64,000 bases of DNA from Euphorbia lathyris (GCF_963576675.1 NC_088910.1:88666104-88730103), one strand, 5' to 3'. Counted from the stretch's first letter, positions 1-11,965 are shown. The notes: generated by a model from the sequence alone, not told the origin. Translations and numbers: made by a program.

Positions 1-480
1 CTATTATCCACAGGGTGAAGCATGTTCGCTGATCGTTGGGAGGCCGGAGGAATCAGCCACATGGCGTGTCACTACACTCACACGCCGTATGAGAAGACTT
101 GACCGGCAAGGAGATTAATGGGATCAATGTTGCCAGAATTGCCGCTCTCCCTTAAAATTGTTTGTCAGTCAACTATTACTGTTTTGTCATTTAGATCTAT
201 TAACCATTATGTCACTTAGCCACCTCACCTCACCCCACCTTACCTTTATTACTTCCTTTATCTTTGTAACCCTAGTTAGGGTATTTAAGTTTTTTTATCT
301 TTAATTTAGAGGAGGTATTTAAACCTCATTGTTTGTGAAAATATGCATCTTCTATCTTTGAGAGCAAGGTTTTCGTATCTAATATTGGGATTAATTCCTT
401 CTAGTTTAGCTAAAGAAACATTTTGTTAGGTTACAATTAAAACAAACACGTTCGTGAGTAATCCGTATAATAGAATTTTT
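1..480 (+). repeat. Possible decayed LTR of a copia element
   Basis: No ORF is present. The stretch at about 285-430 has the layout of the transcribed end of a plant copia LTR: a short leader, a phrase about 'gagagcaaggtttt', then 'taaagaaacattttgttagg' and an acetate-poor AT tail. A decayed copia gag lies downstream on the same strand from about 2.0 kb, which would fit a 5' LTR. I see no partner LTR, no clear TG/CA ends and no tRNA primer site, so this is a resemblance only. Confidence 0.22.
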
Positions 481-2040
481 AAATTAGAATATAAAAAAAT
501 ACTTTATTTATAAAGATAGTGATATATTAAAAATTAATTTTGATAATACGATTTAATTATAATTTTATAACCAATTGTGATAGTGATGTAAAAAAGTTTA
601 TAACCTTTGAAATAAAAATGATTTTGGGTGATTTATTTATTATTATAGTTCTGTTGTCATGAGAAACTTGGGTAATTGCTAAAACAAATGTGAATCTATT
701 TGCAGTCCTCGAAAAAGAGAAGAAAAGTCACATTTCCTTTTAACTTTTACTTCTTTAACTTTTTATATCAAACTTAACTTGTCAGAAATAATTTCACAAG
801 ATTTCGTACTTGTCTGTTTTATTCATTTCATGCATATTCCCTTTCTTCCTTTATCTCCTACTACACTTCCTTCTTCTAAATAATTACTCATACTCCAAAC
901 CCTTCTCAATATTTACTCATTATTATTCTTCTTTTATCAAATTTAAGTATCACAATAATAATTTCATACAACCTTATGGATACTTGTTGGATTGTTCACC
1001 TACGTAGCTCATATACATTTTCTATTTATAGTGGCTATTAAGGAATTCTTTATCATTCTGGAAATGTCCCCTGACGAGTCACAAAAAACACGCTAGCATT
1101 CGGTTGGTTTTGCGAGGATCAGTCTGTGACATCTTCAGGTGGTGCACTCCTCCTTATCTTATGTCCTTTTATGTAACTGCCTACATAGATCCAACAGTTG
1201 CTCTTTTCTAACCTTACGGCTGTATGGATAGATGGTAGGGATTCTCCCACATTGTCGAACGGTTTCATTCGCATCACTAAGGAATATTCTTTTCTTAGAT
1301 CGAGCGCTCACCATGGTTTCTCCGGATTTGAGGAATGACATCCACGTGTCAATGATGATCACTATTTATTCGATCAATATCTTTATTATAATGATAAATT
1401 CTACACATGGTTCGAGTTAGCTCATATTTTTATTGTATCTTGAGAGACATAACCAATGACGGATAAATTTATCTTAAGGAAACCGATATTATAAGGCCTA
1501 AAATTACCCCGCCCGACTTTCGATTCGTCTAAAGGTTTAGATAAATTCAGTAATTTCATTTGATTTCTCGTGATTTCATATTAATAATATTTTATGTTCT
1601 TTTATTATTTTATTTATGTTTCAATATCTTTTTGGATTAATATTTCTAACCATTTTAAGACATAGCTACTTATTCTCCAAAGACCATAAAGAAATACCTT
1701 CATTGAATTACTTCAACTAGTTGAATATAATACCATATTTTTGAATGAAAAATTGTGTTTGGATAGATTGGACTAAATTATAAAATATAAATAAAATTTG
1801 TTTTTGTTTATTATTTATTCAATTCTATTTTGTTTAATAGATTGTATTTTCTTATTCTAACATAGTATATTTGAATTTCGGAAAAATAGTTCAAATTGAA
1901 GATGGATTTGGTTATAAGACCATGATTATTTCAGAGGCTCCATCCCCACTTGTACCAGTGGAAAAATCTATAAACCGTGGTGAAAGGCCAACGAAAATCA
2001 CTAGAGTGAATCTTAAAATATGAAAATAAAAGACGTTGTA
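481..2040. other. AT-rich DNA without recognisable gene
   Basis: Short ORFs on both strands here have no recognisable domain. The part at about 1060-1420 has a more even base composition than its surroundings and may be an old repeat, but I cannot assign it. Confidence 0.5.
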
Positions 2041-3480
2041 TCTGATAATGCTCAATTTGGCTAAGTTCTTAAAGGATGGTCATCCTGCTAAGGAGGACGA
2101 GGTAGAAGCTGCTACGACCTTCACTGCTACTTCTGACTTCTTTGATGTAACTATATTTTAAATGGGTTAACTAATGTACTTTACACTATTTATCAAGTTA
2201 AGAAAACATCAAATGAACTATGAGAATCTATAGACCATAAGTACAAATTAGAGGATGCAGGGCTAAGAAATTCTTAGTTTGACAATCCTTGAATTTTATT
2301 ATGATGGATTCCAAAAAGTTTGTAAGTCAGGTGCAGGAATTGCAATTTATTATCCATGAGATTCTCGATGAACGTATGGAAATTAGTAAATCTTTTCAAA
2401 TTGGTGTAATTATAGAAAAATTGCCACATGGACGGAAAGACGTCAAAGATAACCTTAAGCACACGTGAAATGAAATGTTTGTTGATGAGATTATTGTCAG
2501 ACTCCGAATTGAGGAAGACGATAAGAGCACGAAGAAGAAAGTTTTCAACATGGTCACTCAGTCTGTAGCTAGGGCCAATTATGGTACTTAACATGGATCC
2601 AAAATGGGTCCTAAGGGTGGCATTTTTAAGAAGCCAAAATTTAATAAAAAATGCTACAACTGCAACAATATGTGCAATAAATAATTTAATTGCAGATTGT
2701 TGAAGAGGGTTAAACCTAATGAAGCAAACGTTGTGGAAACCACCGACTTTGTGGTGTGGTGTTAGAAGTCAATATGGTTGATTCCAATTGCAATAGAGTG
2801 ATGGATGGATAGATATTGGTACCACAAGTCACGTTTGTTGGGACATGGTGTCATTTGCGTGATATTCTTATATATGCGTGATATGGGAAAAAAATGAAGC
2901 TGCAAAATGTCTTGTATGTGTGTGATATTCTGAAGAATGTGGTTATAGGAAACGTGCTCACGACTTCAGAATGGTTTTTGAATCTGATAAATTTGTTTTA
3001 ACAAAGTTTAGAATTTATGTGGGTACAGGTTATATATCCAATTGGATGTGGAAATTTAATGCGATTTCTTGTAAGTCTGATACAATGAATAACAATAAGA
3101 ATAATGTGTCTTCTGTTTATATCATTGGGTCATTTAATTTATGGCATAATAGACTTGAAAAACTAAAGGAGGTAATAAATATTTTATTACTTTCATTATC
3201 GATAGTTATAAAATATTGCTATGTGTATTTGCTTAAAAGCAAAGACGATGTTATAGAGATTTTTTTTTCTATAAGCATGAAGTAGAGAACCAACTTAATA
3301 AAAAGATTAAAGTGATTGGAAGTGATTTCTAACGGTGAATATGTTGGACCATTTGATAAGTTTTGATCACAACATGAAATTATTCACGAGGTAACACCAT
3401 TGTATTCTCCTTAGTCGAATGAAGCAATGAAGCAGCAGCTCGTAAGAATTGTATCTTAAAGGAAATGATGAATACTATGC
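2041..3480 (+). pseudogene. Decayed Ty1/copia gag-PR-INT remnant
   Basis: Reading all three plus frames gives a broken copia polyprotein in the correct order. At about 2290-2560 is a gag segment of the UBN2 type (phrases VSQVQELQ, IIEKLPHGRKD and IVRLRIEEDD), followed near 2650 by a ruined zinc knuckle (CYNCNN, the rest lost to a stop). A protease-like WIDIGTTSHVC is at about 2810. The phrase FRMVFESDKFVLTKF at about 2965 and LWHNRLEKL at about 3140 belong to the gag-pre-integrase region. Integrase core phrases KIKVIGSD and HEIIHEVTPLYSP appear at about 3300-3420, and LKEMMNTML at about 3455. Many stops and frameshifts, and an internal deletion before the integrase core, show that it is dead. 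It is unlike the SIRE-type elements in the rest of the window and clearly older. No RT or RNase H was found downstream. Confidence 0.8.
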
Positions 3481-3489
3481 TAAATGGTT

Positions 3490-4138
3490 TTAACTTAAAA
3501 TCTGAAAATGTCACAACTCTAGGAACTTCTGTCTGAAGTTTGTTGTTTACAGCTTCATTAGTAACTCCATCTATTTGAGAATCACATCTTTTACGGTTAA
3601 CTGTTGCTTTGATTCGCCTACTCAAAGGTGACACCCTCCTTTCAACTCCATCTAAAGTATTGATTGAATAAAAAATTTGCAGAACTTCCTATATATGAGT
3701 TAAATACAACATTTTTTTTAATGTGACTCTTCGTTTTTCTTGGTTACATTTAGGCAAAAAAATCAAATAGTATTTGAAAGTTGGTGGTTAATTTCACAAT
3801 TATGATAAATGGACTACAACTTTATAAATTTTCACATTTATCAATAAGAAGGCGTCTTCGAATTTATATTTATGGCACCACATAAAAAAACGACACTCAT
3901 AAAAGTATGTTCAGTCAAATTAAAAGATAATATTAGGAAAAAAAGATTTGATGAACAAGCGACTCGAACATGTGATCTGACGCTTAGAATTAGTATGTAT
4001 TAACAGCTAAACTGGGAACAATTATTGTTTAGGTTGCATTTAAGAATTATAAGATAAGATACATGAGTACATCTAAAACAGAATTAAAACAAAATAATGG
4101 AATTAAGTTTAAGATAATATAGTTAGGGTGTGGAGTTC
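3490..4138. other. AT-rich spacer with one tRNA-B-box-like motif
   Basis: No gene is seen. At about 3955-4010 is a phrase (gcgactcgaacatgtgatct) that recurs in diverged form at about 5875 and 6150, inside the segment that splits the satellite array. It resembles the T-arm (B box) end of a tRNA-derived repeat read backwards, but no full tRNA fold is visible. Confidence 0.4.
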
Positions 4139-5400
4139 AAAGTATTAATTAAGTAATAATCATGATCTCAATACAAAAGTCTCTAGGGTTTCTCAGCTCG
4201 TTAATTGAACGATTATGTTCTGTTATTATTTTTCACAATCCTTTTGTTTAATAATATTTTTTTATCGTAGACCTCGTGTAACCTCATCGTAAGGTGACAC
4301 CACCCGACGTAACGTATCGTAAAGTATTAATTAAGTAATAAGCACGATCTCAATACAAAAATCCCTAGGGTTTCTCAGCTCGTTAATTGAACGATTGTGT
4401 TCTGTTATTATTTTTCTCAATCCTTTTGTTTAATAATATTTTTTTATCGTAGACCTCGTGTAACCTCATCGTAAGGTGACACCACCCGACGTAACGTATC
4501 GTAAAGTATTAATTAAGTAATAATCATGATCTCAATACAAAAGTCCCTAGGGTTTCTCAGCTCGTTAATTGAACGATTGTGTTCTGTTATTATTTTTCTC
4601 AATCCTTTTGTTTAATAATATTTTTTTTATCGTAGACCTCATGTAACCTCATTGTAAGGTGACACCACCCGACGATAACGTATCGTGATATTTTTTTATA
4701 ACGATCTCCATACAAAAGTCCATAGGGTTTCTCAGCTCGTTATTCGAACGATTGTGTTCTATATTTATTTTATCAATCATTTATCTAATAATATATATTT
4801 TTAAAATTTTGAGGTCATGAAACCTTATTGTAACCTAACACCGTCGTACTTAACGTATCTTGGAGTGAATAATTAAGTAATAAGCACGATCTACATACAA
4901 AAGTCCTTAGGGTTTCTCAGCTCGTTATTCGAACGACTGTGTTCTATATTCATCTAATCATATATTTTTTTTTAATTTTGAGGTCATGATACCTTATCGT
5001 AACCTAACATCGTCGTACTTAACGTATCTTGGTGTGAATAATTAAGTAATAATCACGATCTCCATATAAAAGTCCCGGGTTTCTCAGCTCGTTATTCGAA
5101 CGATTGTGTTCTATATTCATCTAATAATATATATTTTTTTAACTTTGATTTGAAGTCATGAAACCTTGTCGTAACCTAACGTCGTCGGACTTAACGTATC
5201 GTAATGTGACTAATTACTTAATAGTCACGATCTCGAGATATAAGTCCATAGGGTTTCTCAGCTCGTTATTTGAATGATTATGTTCTGTAATTATTTAATC
5301 ATTATTTTGTTTAGTAATACTTTCTTTATTTTAATTTGAGGTCATGATCTCGATATATAAGTCCATGTGGTTTATTCTGTAATAATTACGTAATAATAGT
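4139..5400. repeat. Satellite-like tandem array, block 1 (period 168-185 bp)
   Basis: Seven head-to-tail units are marked by a TAGGGTTT/CGGGTTT core at 4184, 4366, 4548, 4723, 4908, 5076 and 5249. The first three units are exactly 182 bp apart and nearly identical; later units diverge and vary in length. Each carries a GATCTC or GATCTA box, 'gggtttctcagctcgtta', a 'gaacgattgtgttct' box and an AT-rich tail. Nucleosome-like unit length is typical of plant satellites. One telomere-like heptamer per unit is visible, but it is not an interstitial telomere array. Confidence 0.9.
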
Positions 5401-6355
5401 GTTCTAAATTTAGATGATTACGTTTTAAATTTATTTAATTAAACGTTTATATTCTACATTTATCAAACCTTTTTTGTATCATGATTTATCAAAAAAAATT
5501 AATTGGAATTTAATCACTGTGAATGTAAAAAATAATCAAATGTATATTGTCCCCTATTCACATTTAATAAAAAAAAAAATCTAAAAATATTAAGTCAAAG
5601 AGCTAGCATAGTTGGAGGAAAACATAATTGTAGATAAACTAATTATAGTAGTAGTATTTTATTTAGGTTTTCTTAGCTTGGTTTGTTAATCAATTGGTAT
5701 TACTATTAATTAATTACTCCCTTACCTCAAAGTTCGAATGCATTAATTTCACAAATACATTAAATGCAAATCAGAACGCATCCATATGAAACGTGTTCAT
5801 TAATTAATAAAGGAAGACGTCTCATACTAAAGAGTAAAATATAAGGAAACTTAGAAAAAAAAATTGCCAACAAGAGGACTCGAAACAGTGACCCAAGGAT
5901 TCATGGGGACATGTTATACCAACAGATCTACGAATAATGATTGTTGTAAAATATAGCGAGATATATAACAAGGGAAACCTTTATACGTACAATTGGAAAT
6001 ATATTAGATTGATTCAATTGCAATTAATGTTCAAATCTTTTTTTTCTATTAATATTTATTATTTCGTCATATGAAAAAAGTTGCATACATTTTGACATTA
6101 TGGTTGTTCAAATTTAATTAAAATCATTACCACATAAAATTTGCTAAAAAGGGGGATCGAACACATGACCATAAGATTCAAAGGGAGTCGTTATACTATC
6201 AGGACAATGAGCTATTTTTGTTTATGCTTACACCGATTTATCTAAGACGAGTTTTTAATACATTTTTTTAATAATATTTTCTTTATTTCATGTGCAATTA
6301 AGGTCTTATTGTCTTCTATAAAAAAAGGTTTTATTACCTTGCGTAGGTTTAAATA
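5401..6355. other. AT-rich segment splitting the satellite array
   Basis: About 950 bp without satellite units separates the two blocks. It contains two diverged copies, about 270 bp apart (near 5875 and 6150), of a motif of the form ggactcgaaacagtgaccc followed by 'gttatac'. No ORF is convincing. It may be an insertion, but no clear target duplication or inverted ends were found. Confidence 0.5.
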
Positions 6356-7235
6356 ATGTATCATAACGTGAATAATTAAGTAATAATCACTAGCTCCATG
6401 CAAAAGTCCATAGGGTTTATCAGCTTGTTATTCGAACGATTGTGTTCTATATTCATCTAATAATATTTTTTTTAACTTTGATTTGAAGTCATGAAACCGT
6501 GTCGTAACCTAACGCCGTCAGACTTAACGTATCGTAATGTGACTATTTACTTAATAATCATGATCTCGATATATAAGTCCATAGGGTTTCTCAGCTTGTT
6601 ATTTGAATGATTATGTTCTGTAATTATTTAATCATTATTTTATTTAGTAATACTTTCTTTATTTTAATTTGAGGTCATGATCTCGATATATAAGTCCATA
6701 TGGTTTATTCTGTAATAATTACGCAATAATAGTGTTCTAAATTTAGATGATTACGTATATAAGTCCATAGGGTTTCTCAGCTCGTTAATTGAACGATTGT
6801 GTTCTATATTTATTTTATCAATCATTTATCTAATAATAATTTTTTTTAACTTTGATTTGAAATCATGAAACCTTATCGTAACCTAACACCATCGTACTTA
6901 ACCTATCTTTGTGTGAATAATTAAGCAATAATCACGATCTACATATAAAAGTCCCTAGGGTTTTTCAGCTCGTTATTCGAATGGTTGTGTTCTATATTCA
7001 TATAATAATATATATATATTTTTTAATTTTGAGGTCATGAAACCTTGTCGTAACCTAACGCCGTACGTCAGACTTAACGTATCTTGGTGTGAATAATTAA
7101 GTAATAATCATGATCTACATACAAAAGTCCCTAGGGTTTCTCAGCTCGTTATTCGAACGATTGTGTTCTATATTCATCTAATAATATATATTTTTTTAAT
7201 TTTGAGGTCATGAAACCTTATCGTCAAACAGTTAC
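6356..7235. repeat. Satellite-like tandem array, block 2
   Basis: Five more units have their TAGGGTTT core at 6411, 6582, 6768, 6956 and 7132 (spacing 171-188 bp). Part of this block, about 6598-6755, repeats almost base for base a stretch of block 1 at about 5265-5430. That stretch includes an aberrant half-unit with 'tccatatggttta' in place of the core. The two blocks therefore share a higher-order arrangement and probably arose by a larger duplication. Confidence 0.88.
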
Positions 7236-7261
7236 ACCATTTAATACTTTCAGCGTTTATA

Positions 7262-7603
7262 CTAGGGAAAAGTACAAAAATAAACCTTGTGATTTGACCG
7301 ATTTACAAAGACAATCCACGTGGTTTAAAGTTTTAAAAACAAGGGTCTATACTTTGTGAATTTTACAGTTAAGAATATGTGTGTCAATTTTTTGGCTAAA
7401 AAATACTCGTAGTTTAGTTAATTTGCAATATTGGACCTTGAAATCTGGACAATTTATATAGTTAGTCTTTTTAATTGCTCCAAATAACTCCATTTTGGGG
7501 TAAATAGTTACAACAATAAATTTTGAAGGAATAACTGAGTTTGTAAACTGCAAAAAGCACAGATCATTATTTGCAAACTTTAAAAACCATGTGGATTGTC
7601 TTC
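7262..7603. mobile_element. MITE with inverted ends (Mutator-like type possible)
   Basis: The left part reads acaaagacaatccacgtgg at about 7304. The right part at about 7575-7601 is its reverse complement (aaaaaccatgtggattgtct). The inner sequence is AT-rich and non-coding. The outermost left bases (tagggaaaagtacaaaaa) have no counterpart on the right, so the right tip may be lost. A related copy lies at about 11.72-11.96 kb. Assignment to Mutator rests on general resemblance; no target duplication was confirmed. Confidence 0.6.
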
Positions 7604-9218
7604 AGTGGTGGAACCAGGATTTCGTACCTGGGGGGATACTTTCAGCAGTGTGGTTGTGGGTAATTTTTTAAAGTATGTGCAATTTTTTTTAGCCTCTTGT
7701 ATGTTAAAACTTCTTCGTTTTGGTGCGTTAACTATAAAATTAAAAGTGTCTAACATGAAAATCATAGAGATTTTAATTTTTTATAACTTGAGCGCTATTT
7801 TCCTAAATTAAAATCCTAAATCATAACCCCTAAAATTAGATAATAATATTAACACTTTGATTAAGGAAAAATTTGACATTTTGATTAAGGGAAAAAAAAT
7901 TAAATTGGATAATGGCTTTTTGCGTAGGGGGGAATAAAATTGGTGACTTTTTTATTCAAGGGGAATAAAATTTGAAAAAAAATAAGGGTTTGGATAATGG
8001 ATTTGTTATTTAAGAGAAAAAAAAGTAACAAAAATAATTATGGGGGGAAAATAAAATTGGAGAAAAAAATAAAGGTTTGAATAATGAATTTTTTATTCTA
8101 AGAGGAAAAAAAGTAAAAAGGGTTCAATGTTTATTTTCTAAATTAAAACTCAAAATCATTAGATAATAATATTAACACTTTGATTTAAAGGAAATTTTTG
8201 ACTTTTTTTATTAAGAGGAAAAATTGGAATTGGAAAAAAAAGTAAAAAGAGAAAGAAAAAAAAAGAGATAGAGGTTTGTAGTAAAAACCTCGTTGGATAC
8301 TGAAAGATCTTTTACTCCTATTCTAACCAAAACTATACTAAATTATTTTTTTATTTTATTTCACTTTCACATGTCTAAATATGTTTTTTTAGTGGGACTG
8401 TCCAACCATCCCTACTTAAGGGTGGTGCTGAAGACCAGGGGTTGTGGCCTTCTCGAGCATGGGATGTAAACAAACATTCTATTCTTTATTATTCGTTGTA
8501 TCACCCTTCGGTCTTCATAGCTCGCCCTGATTGTCTTTGCAAATTAGCTAAACCATAAAAAAAAAAAAATTATTTACTTCTCCCTTTATAATATCCAGAA
8601 ATTAAAATTTAATACTTATTTTTTCAACATTTAATTTTTAGTTTTATCAAACATCACCTAATATAGATTGAAATATTTTCGTGTATTTTTTCCTCAATAA
8701 AAGATATATATAAAATCAAATATCTATAAATATTGAAATTGGATGAGTATTTAGTAATGGGGGCCTAGTTGAGGGGAAATGGTTAATGATTTGAGTTAGT
8801 GGTGAAAGGAAAGGAGACAAAAAAGCTGGCAAAGGGTCTTAATTCCATTCCCCCCTTTCGCTTTGCTTGGAAGTCATGCCATGCCATGTTCTTCCCCTTA
8901 AATTATCGTTTGTACTCCATGGACCCATTCCTATATTCAACACTATGAACCCAATAATGTTTTAAATTCATACACCAATTTTCATTAACATTAACCACTT
9001 CTTAAACAACCTAATCATATACATTCTAACTCTTACAATATAGCCTCATGTTAACTCATGTGTGTGAGCATGAAAAAAAGTAAGTTGACATGAACCTATG
9101 CCAGATCGATTACGAAATAAAAAGTGAGACTATTGATTAGTCTTTTAGAGTTAGAAACGATTAGCATGTCTACAGTTAGTGGAAAAGATTGAAAACTTAG
9201 AATCAAAATCAGTTCTAA
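7604..9218. other. AT-rich intergenic DNA
   Basis: No gene is recognised. A phrase at about 7604-7635 (gtggtggaaccaggattt) resembles the end of a dispersed plant repeat. From 7850 to 8250 there are loosely repeated A-rich phrases about 'ggggaataaaattgg' and 'ttaacactttgatta', probably degenerate short tandem duplications. Confidence 0.45.
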
Positions 9219-9262
9219 AGAGAGCTACTATAAGCGTTAAAGAGAGCTACTATAAGCGTTAA
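9219..9262. repeat. 22 bp direct tandem duplication
   Basis: The unit agagagctactataagcg plus four bases occurs twice head to tail with no mismatch, spacing 22 bp. It sits directly at the left edge of the probable hAT-like MITE that follows. Confidence 0.9.
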
Positions 9263-9737
9263 GAGTGAACATTGGTTCAATTCGATTACTAACTGAACTG
9301 AATTGTTGGTTATTTGAATCAAAATTTCTATTAAAATTAAAACCAAACCGAACCAAATAAGTTTTATAATCGAACATAATCGAATCGAATTTTATTGGTT
9401 CCGCTAGATTACTAACTCATGATCAACTAAAATTTATTATAATAAGTTAAAAAAAAAATAGAATAAGTATAAAACAAAAAAAATAGCAGTATATCAGTAG
9501 TAAGGATATTAAATAAATAAAATAATAAAAGAAAAAAATTAGAATAAATATTTTATATATATATATATATAATAATTTTATATTTTATGCATAATTCGGC
9601 TCATGTTTCGGTTAATCAAATTTTTTTAATAATTGAATCGATAATTAAACTATTTAATTTTAAAATTGAACCGAAGCGAACTACAATGTTGGGTTGGATT
9701 ATCAGTTATCAATCAAGTTTGCTCATTTCTACTAGGC
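9262..9737. mobile_element. Probable hAT-like MITE with imperfect inverted ends
   Basis: The left end contains 'gagtgaacattggttcaatt' and the right end, read in reverse complement, starts 'tagtagaaatgagcaaactt'. Inward from both are CCGAACC / GGTTCGG-rich inverted stretches (aaccaaaccgaacc near 9340; gaaccgaagcgaac near 9668). The pattern 'TAG..GTGAGC..CGGTT' recalls hAT-type MITEs of plants. The centre is low-complexity AT, including a TA run near 9550. I could not find a convincing 8 bp target duplication. Confidence 0.42.
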
Positions 9738-9845
9738 GTCCACCTAGGGCAATCCGAAATATATTTCAGTTACAATATAATAATTATTAAAATCTCAATT
9801 GTTAAAAAAAGTTCTTATAAATATTTATTATTCCTCATCTGAATT

Positions 9846-9868
9846 ATATATATATATATATATATATA
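9846..9868. repeat. TA dinucleotide microsatellite (left flank of foldback element)
   Basis: About 23 bp of uninterrupted TA repeat abuts the left tip of the element at 9869. A matching TA tract lies at the right tip. Confidence 0.9.
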
Positions 9869-11549
9869 GGGGTGAGATCCAGTATGACAATGTATTAGGG
9901 TGTGACAAGGAGCTTATTGTGTGACATAACAAAACTACGTAGTTTTGATAATAATTGAAAAGGGCAAGATGACAAATTTGTAAATAAAATGAAAGAGATG
10001 GTAGAGAAAATTGTTTTATTTCTTTTCTTTAAAATACATTTTTCCGACATTCTAACCTCGTTTTTTGAAATTTTTTATACTATTAGACTCGTCTAAATTA
10101 GACGGTCATTTTAGGATCCCTGAAGTTCAAGTAAAAAAATTCCGGTGAACGGAATCCGGGTGGGCGTTTTCTGGCGGAAAAAAAGTGCCCAGAAAATTCT
10201 CAAAAAATTTCAGAAAATGTAAAACATTATTCGGAGAAACTTTAATTCTTGGGTCAAAGCGATATTTCTTACGGTTTACTCCCAATAAAACTTGTACCTT
10301 AATTTTATCCATTTTACATGCTTCAATAATTTATTGGGTCAAAACCGTAAGGAATCTCGTTTTGAGCCAATAATTAAAGTTTCTTAAAATGATATTTTAC
10401 ATGTTTTAAAATTTTTTGATAATTTTCTGGGCACGTTTTTTTATCCTACTTACATTGTTCCGACAGTGTACGAAATTGTTCCAAATCAGTGTACCATTTG
10501 TTCCAACATAATACTTATATTGTTCCAACAGAATAAATCAGCGTACCACAAAATAGTTCTATTATTCCAGCATAATAGTTATATTGTTCCAACATAATAA
10601 ATCAGTTTACCAATTGTTCCAAATCAATTTTATTATATATGTCTTCAATTTCATTTTCGTTTCTTAGTATTTAATATAGTATCTTCAAATTTATATTAGT
10701 TATATTATTTAGAAAATAATTTTAATTCTTATATTCTTCCAACAAAATAGTTATATTGTTTCAACACAATACTTATATTGCTCCAACAGAATTGTTATAT
10801 TGTTCCAATAAAATATTGCAACACATAGTACTGAAAGATAAGACCAAAAAGTGCCCAGAAAATTATTAAAAAATTCTAAAATATGTAAAACATCATTTTA
10901 AGAAACTTTAATTCTTGGCTTAAAATGAGATTTCTTACGGTTTTGACCCAATAAATTGTTGAAACATGTAAAATAGATAAAATTAAGGAAATTAAGGAAA
11001 TTGTTTTATTGGGACTAAACCGTAAGAAATACTGCTTCGACCTAAGAATTAAAATTTCTCAAAATAATGTTTTACATTTTCTGGAATTTTTTGAGAATTT
11101 TCTGGGTACTTTATGTTTTCTCGCCGGAAAATGCCCACCTAATCGCCGGATTCCGTTGATTTGGGACTAAACCGTAAGAAATATCACTTTGAGTCAAGAA
11201 TTAAAGTTTCTTAGAATGATGTTTTACATTTTCTGAAATTTTTTGAAAATTTTCTGAATATTTTATTTCTCACAGAAAAACAAATCGCCGGATTCTATTC
11301 ACCGGAATTTTTTTTACCTGAGCTTCTGGGATCTTAAAATGACCGTCTAATTAAGACGAGTCTAACGGTATAAAATATTTTGAAAAATGAGGTTGGAAAA
11401 CTCGGGAAAATGCATTTTAAAGAAAAGAAATAAAACAATTTTCTCTTTCCTTTTATTTATAAATTTGCCACCTTCTCCTGGTTAATTATAAATTTGGTCC
11501 TTGTCACACAATAAGGCTTGTCACACCATACGAAATGTGTCACACCTGA

Positions 11550-11555
<6 letters not shown>
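9869..11555. mobile_element. 1.7 kb foldback element with about 450 bp inverted ends, in a TA tract
   Basis: The left arm begins ggggtgagatccagtatgac. The right arm in reverse complement begins gagagatcaggtgtgacaca, and both continue with tattgtgtgac, 'ttgttttatttcttttcttt', the phrase tagacggtcatttta and 'ttccggtgaa'. Pairing continues to about 10290 on the left and about 11165 on the right. The phrase about 'gtaaaacat..ttaattcttg' recurs inside in both orientations (near 10215, 10380, 10885, 11045 and 11215), so the element is a nest of inverted copies. It has no coding capacity. Both tips touch TA microsatellites, which recalls the microsatellite-targeting Micron elements described in rice. 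Membership in that family is inference. Confidence 0.8.
10441..10830. repeat. Degenerate minisatellite, motif about TTATATTGTTCCAACANAAT
   Basis: About a dozen imperfect copies of 'attgttccaac' followed by 'a(g/t)aata' occur in the centre of the foldback element. They are spaced about 20-40 bp and mixed with 'aatcagtgtacca' phrases. It forms the loop between the inverted arms and encodes nothing visible. Confidence 0.75.

Positions 11556-11622
<67 letters not shown>
11556..11622. repeat. TA dinucleotide microsatellite (right flank of foldback element)
   Basis: About 67 bp of pure TA repeat starts directly at the right tip of the foldback element. Together with the left tract it indicates insertion within a longer TA array, or growth of TA target duplications after insertion. 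Confidence 0.92.
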
Positions 11623-11627
<5 letters not shown>

Positions 11628-11719
11628 ATGTAGTATGTTAAAATGAGAAAAAAAATCAACAACAATAGTATAAACTGCTTTTTTTTTTCAATCATCGTCT
11701 CTCAATAACACTATCACAA

Positions 11720-11965
11720 TAAGGGACCTCCAAAATTTATAAAGTACAAATAAAAAATCTTGTGGTTTGTCCAATTTACGAATACAGTTTCGTGGTTTAA
11801 AAACTTATAAAAAAGGATCGATGAGTTGTGCAATTTGCAATTAAAGGATTTGAAAGTAAATTTTTCTCTCAAAAAACACGTGGTCCCTTTTTTTTTTTTT
11901 TTTGAAAGGGCACGTGTGGTTTGATTACTTTGTAAAGTCATGCTTTATATGTAGGGTAATTTACA
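11720..11965. mobile_element. Second MITE related to the 7.3 kb copy
   Basis: The left side reads 'aaaaaatcttgtggtttgtc' then 'caatttacgaatac', paralleling 'aaaccttgtgatttgacc' then 'gatttacaaagac' of the 7.26 kb element. The right side holds 'cacgtgtggtttgattactt' and 'gggtaatttacaaaat' in inverted sense. An internal run of about 18 T lies near 11888. It is diverged, and the boundaries are approximate. Confidence 0.5.

Noticed and set aside
1159..1420. Overlapping ORFs of 62-67 codons on both strands
   Set aside because: No recognisable domain, no start context or splice support. Probably an old repeat with even base composition.
2274..2594. Minus-strand 106-codon ORF
   Set aside because: The plus strand of the same interval reads as copia gag with recognisable phrases, so the minus-strand frame is a shadow.
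3955..6215. Functional tRNA genes
   Set aside because: Only a B-box-like phrase is present. No acceptor, D or anticodon arms could be folded around any of the three copies.
4184..7139. Interstitial telomeric repeat
   Set aside because: There is only one TAGGGTTT per 170-188 bp unit and no tandem heptamers, so it is a satellite containing the word and not telomeric DNA.
9219..9262. 22 bp repeat as target duplication of the neighbouring MITE
   Set aside because: Both copies are on the same side of the element, so it is a local tandem duplication and not a flanking target duplication.
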